From the NCBI RefSeq assembly GCF_018130955.1, contig NZ_JAFCJM010000030.1, positions 26,394 to 90,393 on the forward strand: DNA of 64,000 nt, read 5' to 3'. Shown here piece by piece: positions 18,322 through 27,006 of the stretch. Under the pieces are notes generated by a model that was not told the DNA's origin, ran no database searches, and saw only the letters and a program-made list of their open reading frames with translations. The DNA comes from Bradyrhizobium liaoningense. Lineage in GTDB: Bacteria; Pseudomonadota; Alphaproteobacteria; Rhizobiales; Xanthobacteraceae. The translations under genes were made by a program, and so were the position numbers. Each line of letters begins with the position of its first letter. The stretch's first letter is position 1.

Positions 18322-19414
18322 CGTGCTCTCCCGCGAGTTCGCGGCGTTGCGATGCATAGGCCTCGGGCAGCTCGGCATAGAGGTGATCGAACATGGTTTC
18401 CGGCCGGCGCGGCGCCGTTGCCAGATAGCGTTCGGCAGCCTGCTCGACGCGCTCATGGCATTCGGCGGCCAGTTGCTCTTCGTCCGCCTTGCTCCACATT
18501 TTCCGGCTGACGAGATAGGCCCTCAGGCGTGCGATCGGCTCTTCCTTCCAATGCGCCTGGACTTCGTCGACCGATCGATAACGTGATGCGTCATCTGAGG
18601 TCGTGTGGTCGCCGAGCCGGTAAGTGACCGCCTCGATGAAGCGGGGGCCCTCGCCGTCGCGCGCTGCGGCAATGGCTTCTTCGGTCGCCGCGTGCATTGC
18701 CACGACATCGCTCCCGTCGACCTGCTCTCCGGCGAAGCCTGCCGCGATCGCCTTCTGCGCCAGCGTTTCGCAGGCGGTCTGCAGCCGCAACGGGACTGAT
18801 ATGGCCCATTGATTGTTGGTGGCGATGAAGACGGCAGGCAATTTGTGCACGCCGGCGAAATTCATCGCTTCATAGACATCGCCCTTCGATGTGGCGCCGT
18901 CGCCGAACAGGCACACGGCGACACGCGGCTCCTTGCGCAGCTTCAGTGCATAGGCGACACCGGCGGCATGCGGCGCCTGAGAACCAACGGGAACGCAGAA
19001 CGGAAAATCGTGGGCCGGTCCGGAGGAGAAGCGATTGCCCCGCTCGTCCCCGCTCCAGAACAGCAGGATCTCCTCGGGCTTGACGCCGCGCCAGAGCAGT
19101 GCGCCATTGTCGCGATAGGAGGGCAGCAGCACGTCTTCCTCCCGCATCGCGCTGGCGATCCCGACCGAGACCGCCTCCTGGCCGAGGGACACGGCGTAGG
19201 TCCCGAGCCGGCCGGTGCGCTGCAATGCAACAGCCTTCCGGTCAAACAGGCGCACGAACACCATGGACCGGTAGAGTGCGATCAAGAGCTTGGCATCGGA
19301 AGTGAAGGCGGGGAGCGGCCGGGCTATTGACCCGTCGGGCGCGAGGTAGTTGCGATGGCGCACCTCGAACCGCGCGATGACGGGGAGATCCTGGTTTACC
19401 CTTCGGCTGGCCAC
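18314..19414 (-). CDS. 2-oxoacid dehydrogenase E1 component, alpha subunit
   Basis: This 366-aa protein carries the thiamine diphosphate motif GDGATSKGDVYEAMN running to TNNQWAIS, plus TYAVSLGQEAVSVGIASAM, LPSYRDNGALLWRG and the phosphorylation-loop-like region YRLGDHTTSDDASRYR. The latter is typical of branched-chain/pyruvate dehydrogenase alpha subunits in two-gene E1 enzymes. The start is GTG at 19414 with a GGGAG site about 9 nt upstream. It is the first gene of the E1alpha-E1beta-E2 operon. Length and the residues around the N-terminal extension fit the BkdA1-like group somewhat better than PdhA, but I hold that loosely. Confidence 0.9.
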   Translation of the reverse strand: MASRRVNQDLPVIARFEVRHRNYLAPDGSIARPLPAFTSDAKLLIALYRSMVFVRLFDRKAVALQRTGRLGTYAVSLGQEAVSVGIASAMREEDVLLPSYRDNGALLWRGVKPEEILLFWSGDERGNRFSSGPAHDFPFCVPVGSQAPHAAGVAYALKLRKEPRVAVCLFGDGATSKGDVYEAMNFAGVHKLPAVFIATNNQWAISVPLRLQTACETLAQKAIAAGFAGEQVDGSDVVAMHAATEEAIAAARDGEGPRFIEAVTYRLGDHTTSDDASRYRSVDEVQAHWKEEPIARLRAYLVSRKMWSKADEEQLAAECHERVEQAAERYLATAPRRPETMFDHLYAELPEAYASQRRELAGEHDA

Positions 19415-19597
19415 GCTCTCTCACTCCCGGAGCGATTGCGCCCTTCTACAACTCATTCAGTTGGTGTTGGTGCCGAGACGATGCAAGAGCAGGGCGGGTG
19501 GCTCTTACCAAGCGCCTGGTTTTTGCTGCAGCGCAGGCTTGCAGGGCTCGATCGGTTCGGTTGTGGAAACGGCTCAGCGGCGGCGGTATATGAGAGC

Positions 19598-19816
19598 ATG
19601 GCAAATGGTCAGGTCGTCCTGGTAACGACGGAGCCTTTAGGCGGCGGCCCGCCGGTCCGCTCGGTCTTCTTCGTGGCCGAAGGAGATCCGGCCAAGGCCG
19701 CGGCAATTATCGCGACCGTGATGGCCCCGAATGAAAAGGTCGAGGCGTGCGGACCGCTTCCGGAACCCGCCGTCAAAGCGCTGGGATTGAAGCCCGGTGA
19801 CTTCACGCACGGGTAA
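19598..19816 (+). CDS. Small conserved-looking hypothetical protein
   Basis: This 72-aa protein starts MANGQVVLVTTEPLGGGPPV. It shows alternating strands and a helix (DPAKAAAIIATVMAPN) and ends VKALGLKPGDFTHG. No signal peptide or membrane segment is visible. Codon positions look coding (GC-rich third positions), but the ribosome binding site is weak and a longer in-frame start exists at 19355. It stands alone, divergent from the E1alpha gene. I do not recognise it. Confidence 0.5.
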   Translation: MANGQVVLVTTEPLGGGPPVRSVFFVAEGDPAKAAAIIATVMAPNEKVEACGPLPEPAVKALGLKPGDFTHG

Positions 19817-20100
19817 CCGGATGGGTTGCGCTCTTGCGAAACCCATCGTGCGTTTCCATCACGCCCTTGGTGACAATCATCAACTGCGTTGCGGCTAGGG
19901 GACGCGTCTCAGGACGAGAGCATGCAGGAAGCCCTCTTTTTCGGGCACATGACATAGCGTAGTCTTTGACGAGCTGCCCTTCGGGACGGGCCGACGTCGC
20001 CGCTTGATGGAATGGGCAGCGATCAGGCCGTCGGCAGGCATCGTAGCTGAAAGCAGCGCCTACCTTTGCGGCGCTCCCTCAACTTCAACACAGAGCACGC

Positions 20101-20124
20101 TTGCCTGCCGCGCGCGGCAGGCAA
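20101..20124. promoter_or_regulatory. Perfect 24-bp palindrome upstream of the GYD gene
   Basis: The half site TTGCCTGCCGCG is followed immediately by its exact reverse complement, giving a gapless 24-bp palindrome 28 bp before the GYD-protein start. A gapless palindrome suits a dimeric repressor better than a hairpin terminator. The remainder of the 19817-20152 gap shows nothing coding. Confidence 0.5.
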
Positions 20125-20152
20125 TGGACATGGGTAACCCATGGAGGACGAC

Positions 20153-20446
20153 ATGGCGACATTCATATTGACGATCGACTGGACCGACCAGGGAATTCGT
20201 AGTGTCAGGGATGCTCCAAAGCGCAGCCAGGCGGCTAAAGAGCTCGCCAAGAAAGTCGGAGTCGAGATCAAGGAAGTCTATCTCACCTCTGGTGAGCACG
20301 ACATCCTTGTCATGGCTGAAGCGCCTCTCGGCGATCACATCACGAAATTCGCACTTGCGCTCGGTTCTCTGGGGAATGTACGCACCTGCACCTCGCGGGC
20401 CTGGCCCGAGCCCGAGTGGACCAAGCTGATATCCGAGCTTCCATAG
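20153..20446 (+). CDS. GYD-domain protein
   Basis: This 97-aa protein opens MATFILTIDWTDQGIRSVRD and continues with KELAKKVGVEIKEVYLTSGEHDILVMAEAP. This is the dimeric alpha-beta barrel-like GYD family (DUF1330-like fold), of unknown biochemical role. The ATG at 20153 is chosen over the ATG at 20141 because GGAGGAC sits about 6 nt before it. A perfect palindrome lies just upstream and may regulate it. The protein is cytosolic with no signal. Confidence 0.8.
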   Translation: MATFILTIDWTDQGIRSVRDAPKRSQAAKELAKKVGVEIKEVYLTSGEHDILVMAEAPLGDHITKFALALGSLGNVRTCTSRAWPEPEWTKLISELP

Positions 20447-20573
20447 TGGCTTCGGCCGACGGGCATTTGCGCAGTCCGATTGATTGCCGCTGCCGCGATT
20501 CCGACGCCCGGCGATCAGCGCCCTCAATGAGGCATGATCGCCGGGCGCTCGCAGATCATTAGGAGGTCAAGCC

Positions 20574-20930
20574 ATGGAGATCGAAGGCACTACATTCGGC
20601 ACTATCACGATCGACGGAAGGACCTATGAACATGATGTGATCATTCGCCTGTCCGGCGAAGTGGCGAAGCGGAAAAAAGAGCTGTCGAAGAAGTACTACG
20701 GCACCTCGCATGTCCTCTCGAAGGACGAAGCGAAGTTCGTTTTTGAGGACGGATGCGAACAACTAATTCTTGGCTCGGGCCAGATGGGTAATGTGCATCT
20801 GTCACCGGAAGCTGAGGCGTACTTTGCAAAAAAGGGTTGCGCGGTCCTGCTGCAGCCGACCCCTAAAGCGATTCATACGTTCAACAAGTCGCATGCGAAG
20901 AAGATTGGTCTTTTTCACGTTACTTGCTGA
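20574..20930 (+). CDS. Mth938-like (DUF498/NDUFAF3 family) protein
   Basis: This 118-aa protein contains FGTITIDGRTYEHDVIIRLSGEV, then DGCEQLILGSGQMGNVHLSPEAEAYFAKKGCAVLLQPTPKAI and ends with an HAKKIGLFHVTC strand. This matches the Mth938 fold, where the GSGQ loop sits in a conserved pocket. Family members include the mitochondrial complex I assembly factor NDUFAF3, and bacterial roles are mostly undefined. The gene has a clean AGGAGG site and lies 127 bp after the GYD gene on the same strand. Confidence 0.78.
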   Translation: MEIEGTTFGTITIDGRTYEHDVIIRLSGEVAKRKKELSKKYYGTSHVLSKDEAKFVFEDGCEQLILGSGQMGNVHLSPEAEAYFAKKGCAVLLQPTPKAIHTFNKSHAKKIGLFHVTC

Positions 20931-20970
20931 ATCGGGCCGGCCGCGGCGCTTTCGCAGCATCGCGCAGGGA

Positions 20971-21999
20971 TCAGCTTGGGCAGGCCTCGATCACATTGAA
21001 ATTGCCGGCCGGAGCAATACACGTCAGTTCGAAGCCGCCCGCGGCAAGAAGGTGTGAGAACTCTTCGCTTGTCCGCTCCAGCCCACCCGGCATGACCAGC
21101 ATGTTGAGATCGCTGAACTTCGACGACGGCATTTCGTTTGGCGGCGCGATCAGCCGCTCGATCAGCAGAAGTTTCGCATCGTCGCGCATGGCACGACGAC
21201 AGGTCTTCAAAATGGCGACAGCCTCGTCGTCCTCCCAGTCGTGAATGATGGCGCGCATCACATAGGCATCACCACCCTCCGGCACTGCGTCGAAGAAGCT
21301 TCCGCCGACAATACGGCAGCGGTCCGCGACCCCGCGAGCTTCAAGGACCGCTCCCGCCTCCGCGACGACGCCCGGCTGGTCGAACAATGTGCCTTGCATT
21401 CGCGGCTGAGCGGACAGGATTGCCGACAGCATCAGGCCGCGTCCGCCGCCGACATCCACGACATGATGGAATGCGGAGAAATCATAGGCGGCGACCACGG
21501 CTTCGGCGCTCCCGCGCGACATCTCCGTCATCGCGCGATCGAAGGTCGCGCGATCGTCCGGGCGTTCGGCGCGGTAATGCCAGACGTCCTGGCCGTTCAA
21601 TGCGTGAAAGGTGTTCTCGCCGGTTCGGACGCTGTGCAGCAGGTGGCACCAGGTACGCCAGACATAGGGCGTTCCGACATACTCCGCCCAGGAACCGATG
21701 GGAGTAGCAGAGTCCGGCCGCAGGCAATCGCCCATCGCCGTGAGCGCAAACCTGCGGCCCGCCTCCTCGTGGAAGACGCCGACCGCGGCAAGTGCGCGCA
21801 GCAGGCGATAGAGCGTTTGCGGATGGGTCCCCGTGGTTGACGCCAATTCATCGATCGTGCGTGGACCGTCCTTTAGATGGCTCGCGATCCCCAGTACGGA
21901 CGCCACGTGAATGGCCTGCGTGATCTGATAACCGTTGATCAGCCCGAGCAAGCCGAGCCAGGGCGGCGGCGGAGAGGTGGGTGGTGGGTTCGAAGCCAT
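20971..21999 (-). CDS. SAM-dependent O-methyltransferase (plant-type/hydroxyneurosporene MT family)
   Basis: This 342-aa protein has an N-terminal winged-helix dimerisation region (GLINGYQITQAIHVASVLGIASHLKDGPRTIDELA, then LYRLLRALAAVGVF). The catalytic Rossmann domain has VVDVGGGRGLMLSAIL and the general-base motif HDWEDDEAVAILKTCRRAM. Relatives methylate hydroxyl groups of phenolics, polyketides or carotenoids. The ATG at 21999 has a GGGAGA site about 7 nt upstream, so I prefer it to the TTG at 22014. It is convergent with the Mth938-like gene and not obviously linked to a pathway here. Confidence 0.88.
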   Translation of the reverse strand: MASNPPPTSPPPPWLGLLGLINGYQITQAIHVASVLGIASHLKDGPRTIDELASTTGTHPQTLYRLLRALAAVGVFHEEAGRRFALTAMGDCLRPDSATPIGSWAEYVGTPYVWRTWCHLLHSVRTGENTFHALNGQDVWHYRAERPDDRATFDRAMTEMSRGSAEAVVAAYDFSAFHHVVDVGGGRGLMLSAILSAQPRMQGTLFDQPGVVAEAGAVLEARGVADRCRIVGGSFFDAVPEGGDAYVMRAIIHDWEDDEAVAILKTCRRAMRDDAKLLLIERLIAPPNEMPSSKFSDLNMLVMPGGLERTSEEFSHLLAAGGFELTCIAPAGNFNVIEACPS

Positions 22000-22075
22000 C
22001 GGCAAGTCTCCCAAGCAAGTCCCTCAATTCGCACTCTACCCTAACGGGTGAGCACTGGACATCGGGCAGCTTGCC

Positions 22076-22588
22076 CTATCTCTCCGGGTGAAGGACGAAC
22101 TTGCAGAGCAGGTGATCAACCGAGATCCGCCCGGGTCCGTAGGCCATGATGCCGAGCGCCATCGCGGCCCAGGTGATATGGACCGGCCAGCCGTCGGGCA
22201 CGGTGAGCTCGACGATCACGGTCATGAACAGCAGGCCCAGCGCGGCGAAGCGCGTGCCGAGGCCGAGCACCAGCAGGATCGGGAACATGATCTCGCCGCA
22301 GCCGGACAAGAAGGCCATCGCGGTCGGCACCGGAAAATGATAGGGGCCGCCCGGCAGATGCAGCATGAACTCCTCGCTGAACAGTGTCACTGCGGTGTCG
22401 CTCAGCCTGAGAAAGCCGTTCCATTTGAGGATGCCGGAGCGCCAGAACGGCACGGCAAGCGCCACGCGCAGCACGAGCTGCACCATCGACGGCGTCGCGA
22501 TCGCCTGGACCAGATGATTGGCCCTGTCGACGAGAGCGCCGAGCGAGGGCAGATTGCCGGCAGCCATGATGCGTTGCTCCGTGATCAT
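22076..22588 (-). CDS. DoxX-family membrane protein of the bufferin operon
   Basis: This 170-aa protein has about four hydrophobic segments (VQLVLRVALAVPFWRSGILK, FPVPTAMAFLSGCGEIMFPILLVLGL, FAALGLLFMTVIVELTV, ITWAAMALGIMAYG), the usual DoxX topology. DoxX proteins are found in respiratory or thiol/metal-linked operons. It is the last gene of the bufA-bufB-bufC-doxX operon, and its ATG overlaps the bufC stop as ATGA. In bufferin loci a DoxX gene is a frequent companion, though its chemistry is not settled. Confidence 0.88.
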   Translation of the reverse strand: MITEQRIMAAGNLPSLGALVDRANHLVQAIATPSMVQLVLRVALAVPFWRSGILKWNGFLRLSDTAVTLFSEEFMLHLPGGPYHFPVPTAMAFLSGCGEIMFPILLVLGLGTRFAALGLLFMTVIVELTVPDGWPVHITWAAMALGIMAYGPGRISVDHLLCKFVLHPER

Positions 22589-23367
22589 CTTGCGTCTCCA
22601 GACGTCAGCGAGGTGAATGCGCCCGCCTCGAACAGGCCGGCGATGTTGGTGGCGAGGTCGAAGTCGGGCGAATCCTCCAACGCCGCGGCGGCGGCCTCGG
22701 CCAGCATGCATCCCGACATCACGCAGGCCAGGAAAACCGCTCCACCCGGAGGCAGCAGTTGCACCACGACATCGGCGTCCGGCCGCGTGATCAACGCATC
22801 CTCCGGCGTAGATGCGTCGATGGAGCTGGCGGTCTCAGTGCCGCGATTGGCAGCAAAGATGGTCACGGCGGCGAATTGCGACCGCACCAGGCGCGTCGCG
22901 GGATGGACGGTGAAGACAAGGCCCGCCAGACGATCCGGCGCGACCGAAGCGAGCGCGGTCGGCAAAAGCGGCGCGCTATCTGCGGCGTGATAGGCGTCGA
23001 GCCAGGCCCGCTCGATCCGCGCGACGTCGGCGAGCCACGGCAGCGATTGCGCATGCTCATAGCGCGCGATGAACGCCGGAAAGTCGCGGCCATACTCGAA
23101 CAGCAGCGGCGACGTCGGCGGCGTCTCGCGGACATGGAAGCGCGCCATGGCGCGGAAGAAATCCGCACCCGTCAGCCGCTGCACGGCCGGGTAGATCGCT
23201 GCAAGCGTGTCGATCAGGCTGACCGTGACGTTGTTGCGATAGACATTGTAGCATTTTGCGGCCGACTTGCCGCGCGGCCCGGTCACGATGCCGGGAACCT
23301 CGCTGACAGGATCCAGCAATGCCGGCGCGAACGCCGCCGCGTAGGAGGCGTGCGGTTCAGGCTGCAT
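22585..23367 (-). CDS. bufC: DUF2063 partner protein of the MNIO enzyme (BufC-like)
   Basis: This 260-aa protein starts with a DUF2063 putative nucleic-acid-binding-like domain (FAPALLDPVSEVPG, KCYNVYRNNVTVSLIDTLAAIYPAVQRLTGADFF, FHVRETPPTSPLLFEYGRDFPAF). In MNIO systems this protein binds the precursor leader and delivers it to the iron enzyme. A C-terminal alpha-beta domain follows. The start overlaps the bufB stop by 11 bp, so the pair is translationally coupled, and its stop overlaps doxX. Confidence 0.85.
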   Translation of the reverse strand: MQPEPHASYAAAFAPALLDPVSEVPGIVTGPRGKSAAKCYNVYRNNVTVSLIDTLAAIYPAVQRLTGADFFRAMARFHVRETPPTSPLLFEYGRDFPAFIARYEHAQSLPWLADVARIERAWLDAYHAADSAPLLPTALASVAPDRLAGLVFTVHPATRLVRSQFAAVTIFAANRGTETASSIDASTPEDALITRPDADVVVQLLPPGGAVFLACVMSGCMLAEAAAAALEDSPDFDLATNIAGLFEAGAFTSLTSGDAR

Positions 23368-24262
23368 GACGCACCCCCCTGATATGGCGATCGAGGATCA
23401 TCTGTGCCGCCGCGGCTTCCGCCTTCAGCACCGGCCAGTCCGGGATGTTGCTGTCCCATTCGATCAGCGTCGGAACGGGCCCGCGACGCGCGATGACGAT
23501 CTCGAACAGTTTCCACACGGCGTCCGCGACCGGGCCGTCATGGCTATCGATCAGCAGCTTCTCGCCGTCGCCATCGCTCTGCTCGGTATGGCCGGCGAGA
23601 TGGATCTCGCCGACGCGCTCCAGCGGGAAGTCGGCGAGATATTGCAGCGCCGAGAAGCCGTGATTGGCCGCGGAGACGAAGACATTGTTGACGTCGAGCA
23701 ACAGGCCGCAGCCGGTCCGCTCGGCAACAGTGCGGATTAAATCGGTCTCGCACATCGTGGACTCGCGGAACGCCACATAGGTCGAGGGGTTTTCCAAGAG
23801 GATCGGCCGCCGGATCGCCTCCTGCACCTCGTCGATGTGGTCGCAGACGCGCGCGAGCGTCGCTTTGGTGTAGGGCAGCGGCAGAAGATCGTTGAAGAAG
23901 CTGGTCTCGTGCGTCGACCAGGCCAGATGCTCTGATACCAGCGCCGGCTGGTAGCGCGCGACGAGGCCGCGGAAGCGCGCCAGATGCGCGCGGTCGAGCG
24001 GGGCGGGTCCGCCGATCGACATGCAGACGCCGTGCAGCGAGAGCGGGTGATCCCGGCGCAGCCGTTCCAGCATGCGGTGTGGCGGTCCGCCCGCGCACAT
24101 GTAGTTCTCGGCATGAACCTCGAAGAAGCCGCGCTGCGGGCCCTCGTCGAGGACCGCTGCGAAATGCTCGGGCTTGAAACTCGTCCCGGCGACGCCGCCG
24201 ACCGGTAACGAAAAGCGGAGGGGAATGGCCGCAGACGTCCGAGGCCTGATCGCTGCGTCCAT
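23357..24262 (-). CDS. bufB: Multinuclear non-heme iron oxidative enzyme (DUF692/MNIO, BufB-like)
   Basis: This 301-aa TIM-barrel enzyme is of the DUF692 family (MbnB, TglH, BufB). Metal-ligand motifs are all present: HGVCMSIGG, SEHLAWSTH, LLENPSTY, LLLDVNNVFVSAANHG, IHLAGHTEQ, LIDSHDGPV and LIEWDSNIPDW. It would oxidatively modify cysteines of the adjacent precursor peptide; in Caulobacter bufferins the products are thiooxazoles. A GGAGGAG site lies 5 nt before the ATG. It follows bufA by 40 bp and overlaps bufC. Confidence 0.92.
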   Translation of the reverse strand: MDAAIRPRTSAAIPLRFSLPVGGVAGTSFKPEHFAAVLDEGPQRGFFEVHAENYMCAGGPPHRMLERLRRDHPLSLHGVCMSIGGPAPLDRAHLARFRGLVARYQPALVSEHLAWSTHETSFFNDLLPLPYTKATLARVCDHIDEVQEAIRRPILLENPSTYVAFRESTMCETDLIRTVAERTGCGLLLDVNNVFVSAANHGFSALQYLADFPLERVGEIHLAGHTEQSDGDGEKLLIDSHDGPVADAVWKLFEIVIARRGPVPTLIEWDSNIPDWPVLKAEAAAAQMILDRHIRGVRHAA

Positions 24263-24302
24263 GTCGCTCCTCCGCGCTTGCTGTTGCGATGCTTCGTTCG
24301 CC

Positions 24303-24608
24303 TCAGACCGGCTTCAGCGAACCCTTCTTGCCGCCGGGCAGCTCGATGCTGGTGCAGGTGCCGCCCTGGACGAACTTCCACGCATTGCCCTGGAAATCGA
24401 CGGTCGAGGTGCCCTGGCAGGTGGTGCCGGGTCCGGCCGCGCAATCGTTCTGGCCCTTCAGCGCGACGCCAAAGCATTTCTCCTTCTTGGCGGCGACGGC
24501 AGCTTCAGCCTCGGCCTTGGTCAGGGGGCCGGCGACGGCAAGGGTTGCGAGCGCGGTCGAGACGGCGCCGGCAAGGACGAGCGAACTGATGGTGGTCTTG
24601 GCAGACAT
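24303..24608 (-). CDS. bufA: Bufferin precursor peptide (DUF2282, BufA1-like)
   Basis: This 101-aa precursor has a signal peptide (about 1-26, ending ATLAVA), then GPLTKAEAEAAVAAKKEKC. Four cysteines are at about 45, 56, 64 and 85 in the contexts EKCFGVA, NDCAAGPG, TTCQGTS and GGTCTSIE. This is the bufferin-1 pattern, where Cys residues are modified by the MNIO enzyme to give a copper-sequestering periplasmic RiPP. The ATG at 24608 is chosen because AGGAGA lies 6-7 nt upstream. It is first in the operon, behind a candidate extracytoplasmic sigma-factor promoter at 24651-24676. Confidence 0.92.
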   Translation of the reverse strand: MSAKTTISSLVLAGAVSTALATLAVAGPLTKAEAEAAVAAKKEKCFGVALKGQNDCAAGPGTTCQGTSTVDFQGNAWKFVQGGTCTSIELPGGKKGSLKPV

Positions 24609-24650
24609 GAGAGTTCTCCTCTTGGATTGGGCCATGGGCCCTTCGTCTCA

Positions 24651-24676
24651 TTCGTTCCCACCGCGACCGCCGTTAC
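24651..24676 (-). promoter_or_regulatory. Candidate sigmaF-type (ECF) promoter of the buf operon
   Basis: On the minus strand GTAACG is followed after exactly 16 nt by CGAA, 42 nt before the bufA start. As I recall, the Caulobacter sigmaF consensus upstream of bufferin and related heavy-metal genes is GTAACC-N16-CGAA, so this matches spacing and 9 of 10 bases. The rest of the 24636-24909 gap shows no gene. Confidence 0.65.
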
Positions 24677-24909
24677 TGGATGAGCCGCTCACGAGCCCGT
24701 GAGACCGTTGGGTGACGCGCACGACGTCGTGCGCTTGGGGCCGATTAGCGGGAAGAACGGGCGGCAACTCCAATGCCTAGTCCCTATGGAGACGTTAGCC
24801 GGAGGGTATTGGCCTGGCGCTTGGGCACCTGCGAGACGTAACGAACGGCTGCGCGCCTGCGTAAGGAGGTATCAGTCGGCCTCCCCTCGCGAACCCGCCG
24901 GATCAAGCC

Positions 24910-27006
24910 ATGCTCGCTAACCCCAGACGACCAGCATCAGGCCCGGCCGCTCGACGGCTGACGGTCAGCATCCGTCTCGCGGTCTCGGCGCTGGTGTTGA
25001 CCGCGATCCTCCTGACCGCGGCGCTGTCCAGCCTGCTGTGGTGGCGCACGGCGGAGGCGACCAGCCGGCAACTGGCCTCGACCATCAACGAGCAGATCGT
25101 CGCTGCCGTCCGCAAGGAGGTTGCCGCGATCGTCGACGAAGCGCGTGCGGCGCACACCGCCATCCGCACCCTGTTCCTGCAAAACGTGCTCGATACCCGC
25201 GAGGCCGACAAGCGCGAATTCGTGTTCCTGTCGCAACTGCAGTCGCAGGCGACGATCTCCTGGGTCGCATTCGGCTGGCCCGACGGTGCGTTCTTTGCCG
25301 CTCACAAGCTCGGCGACAACAGGCTCGAGATGATGGAGATCTCGCTCACCGATCACGCCGGGGAGCGCCGGGTCGACGAGTATGACGTGGTGCCTGGCGA
25401 CATCGAATTCGCCAACCGCCGTTTCGAGCCGACCGATTTTCACGTCGCCGATCGCACCTGGTTCAAGACCGGCATCAAGGCCGAGGACCCCGAATGGTTC
25501 AAGGTGACCGACCATCCGATCGGGGCGCGCCCGTCGATCGCCTTCGCCGGTCCGATCGACGTCTATCAGGAGCGGCAGGGCGTCCTTGCCATCATCATCG
25601 AATATACCCGGCTTGCGCGCTTCCTCGCCCAGCTCGAGGTCGGGCGCACCGGAACCGCATTCATCTTCGACGGCAGCGGCGAGCTCGTGGCCGCGCCCGA
25701 CAAGGAGGCCGACGAGCTGCATCCGGCGCATGGTGACCAGACGTTGCTGCCGCTGGCGCAGATGGCGTTGGCCAAGGCTGGCACCGACAATGACGCCTGG
25801 CGCAACCGGCTCACCTCCGGCGGCGCGGCCTATGAGGTTGCGCTCACGCCGCTGCCGTTTCCAGGCTGGCGGCTGGCAACCGTCATTCCCGAGGCCGAGT
25901 TTCTCGGTCCCGTCGAGACGACGCTGCGGCGTTTGATCATCGGCCTCGCCGTCGGCGCCGTGCTTGCGGCGCTCGCGTCCGCCCTGCTGGCGCGCACGGT
26001 GATCGCAGCGCCGCTCTCCCGCGTCGTCGGTGAGATCCGCCATGTCGAGACCTTTGCGCTGGAGCAGGTGCGCCGTCATCCGTCGCGGCTGAAGGAGATC
26101 GCGAGCCTGTCGGGCGCGATCGCCGAGATGGCCGCCGGCCTCTCCGCGTTCCGAAAATTCATCCCGGCTGACCTCGTCCGTGCGCTGCTGCGCCAGGGCG
26201 TCGAGGCGAAGCCGGGTGGCGCGATCCAGGAATTGAGCGTGATGTTCGTCGACATCGCCGGCTTCACCGGCCTCTCCGAGCGCATGGGCGACCGTGTCGT
26301 GCCGCTGTTGTCACGCTATCTCGACCTCGCCTCCGAAGTCGTCGTCGCCAATGGCGGCACCATCGACAAGTTCATCGGCGATGCCGTGATGGCGTTTTGG
26401 GGTGCGCCGCAGACCCAAGTCGACCATGCGGAGCGCTGCTGCCGCGCGGCGCTCGGCATCCGGCGCGCCATCGCGGAGTCAGGCCTGGCCGACGATCTCG
26501 GCCACGCCATCCAGATTCGCATCGGCATCAACTCCGGGCGCATGCTGGTCGGCAATATCGGCTCCGAGCTGCGCCTCAACTACACCGTGATCGGCGACGC
26601 CGTGAACGTGGCAAGCCGCCTGGAGAGCGCCAACAAGAGCTACGGCACGCAAATCTTGATCGGCGAAGCAACCGAGCGCCTCGCGCGCGGTGCCATCGTT
26701 GCGCGCGAGGTCGACAGTATCGCGGTCTACGGCCGCGAGGAGGGCATCGCGGTCCATGAATTGATCGGCCTTGCGGGCGAGGCCGACGCCGAGCGCGAGG
26801 CCGTGAGCTGGATTGCGCGCTATGAACTGGGCTTGGCCCGGTATCGCGCGCGCGATTTCAGCGGCGCTGTCACTGACTTCGATGCCGTGCTGGCCGCGCG
26901 CGCCGATGACCGCCCGGCCGCCATCACGCGGGAACGTTGCAGTCGCCTGCTGCAGCTCGGCATCGACGCCACATGGCGACCGGTCGCGGCACTCACCTCG
27001 AAATAG
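24910..27006 (+). CDS. Membrane-bound receptor adenylate cyclase (Cache-like sensor, class III)
   Basis: This 698-aa protein has an N-terminal membrane helix (about 20-45: LAVSALVLTAILLTAALSSLLWW). A periplasmic sensory region at about 46-340 is of the double-Cache type (WFKTGIKAEDPEWFKVTDH, GRTGTAFIFDGSGELVAAP, FPGWRLATVIPEAEF), followed by a second helix (LIIGLAVGAVLAALASALLA). The class III cyclase domain follows (about 430-610) with LSVMFVDIAGFTGLSERMG, the Lys-bearing IDKFIGDAVMAFWG and NYTVIGDAVNVASRLESAN. These residues favour ATP as substrate. A C-terminal tail (about 630-690) is helical. No ligand is known. It stands alone, divergent from the buf operon. Confidence 0.9.
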   Translation: MLANPRRPASGPAARRLTVSIRLAVSALVLTAILLTAALSSLLWWRTAEATSRQLASTINEQIVAAVRKEVAAIVDEARAAHTAIRTLFLQNVLDTREADKREFVFLSQLQSQATISWVAFGWPDGAFFAAHKLGDNRLEMMEISLTDHAGERRVDEYDVVPGDIEFANRRFEPTDFHVADRTWFKTGIKAEDPEWFKVTDHPIGARPSIAFAGPIDVYQERQGVLAIIIEYTRLARFLAQLEVGRTGTAFIFDGSGELVAAPDKEADELHPAHGDQTLLPLAQMALAKAGTDNDAWRNRLTSGGAAYEVALTPLPFPGWRLATVIPEAEFLGPVETTLRRLIIGLAVGAVLAALASALLARTVIAAPLSRVVGEIRHVETFALEQVRRHPSRLKEIASLSGAIAEMAAGLSAFRKFIPADLVRALLRQGVEAKPGGAIQELSVMFVDIAGFTGLSERMGDRVVPLLSRYLDLASEVVVANGGTIDKFIGDAVMAFWGAPQTQVDHAERCCRAALGIRRAIAESGLADDLGHAIQIRIGINSGRMLVGNIGSELRLNYTVIGDAVNVASRLESANKSYGTQILIGEATERLARGAIVAREVDSIAVYGREEGIAVHELIGLAGEADAEREAVSWIARYELGLARYRARDFSGAVTDFDAVLAARADDRPAAITRERCSRLLQLGIDATWRPVAALTSK

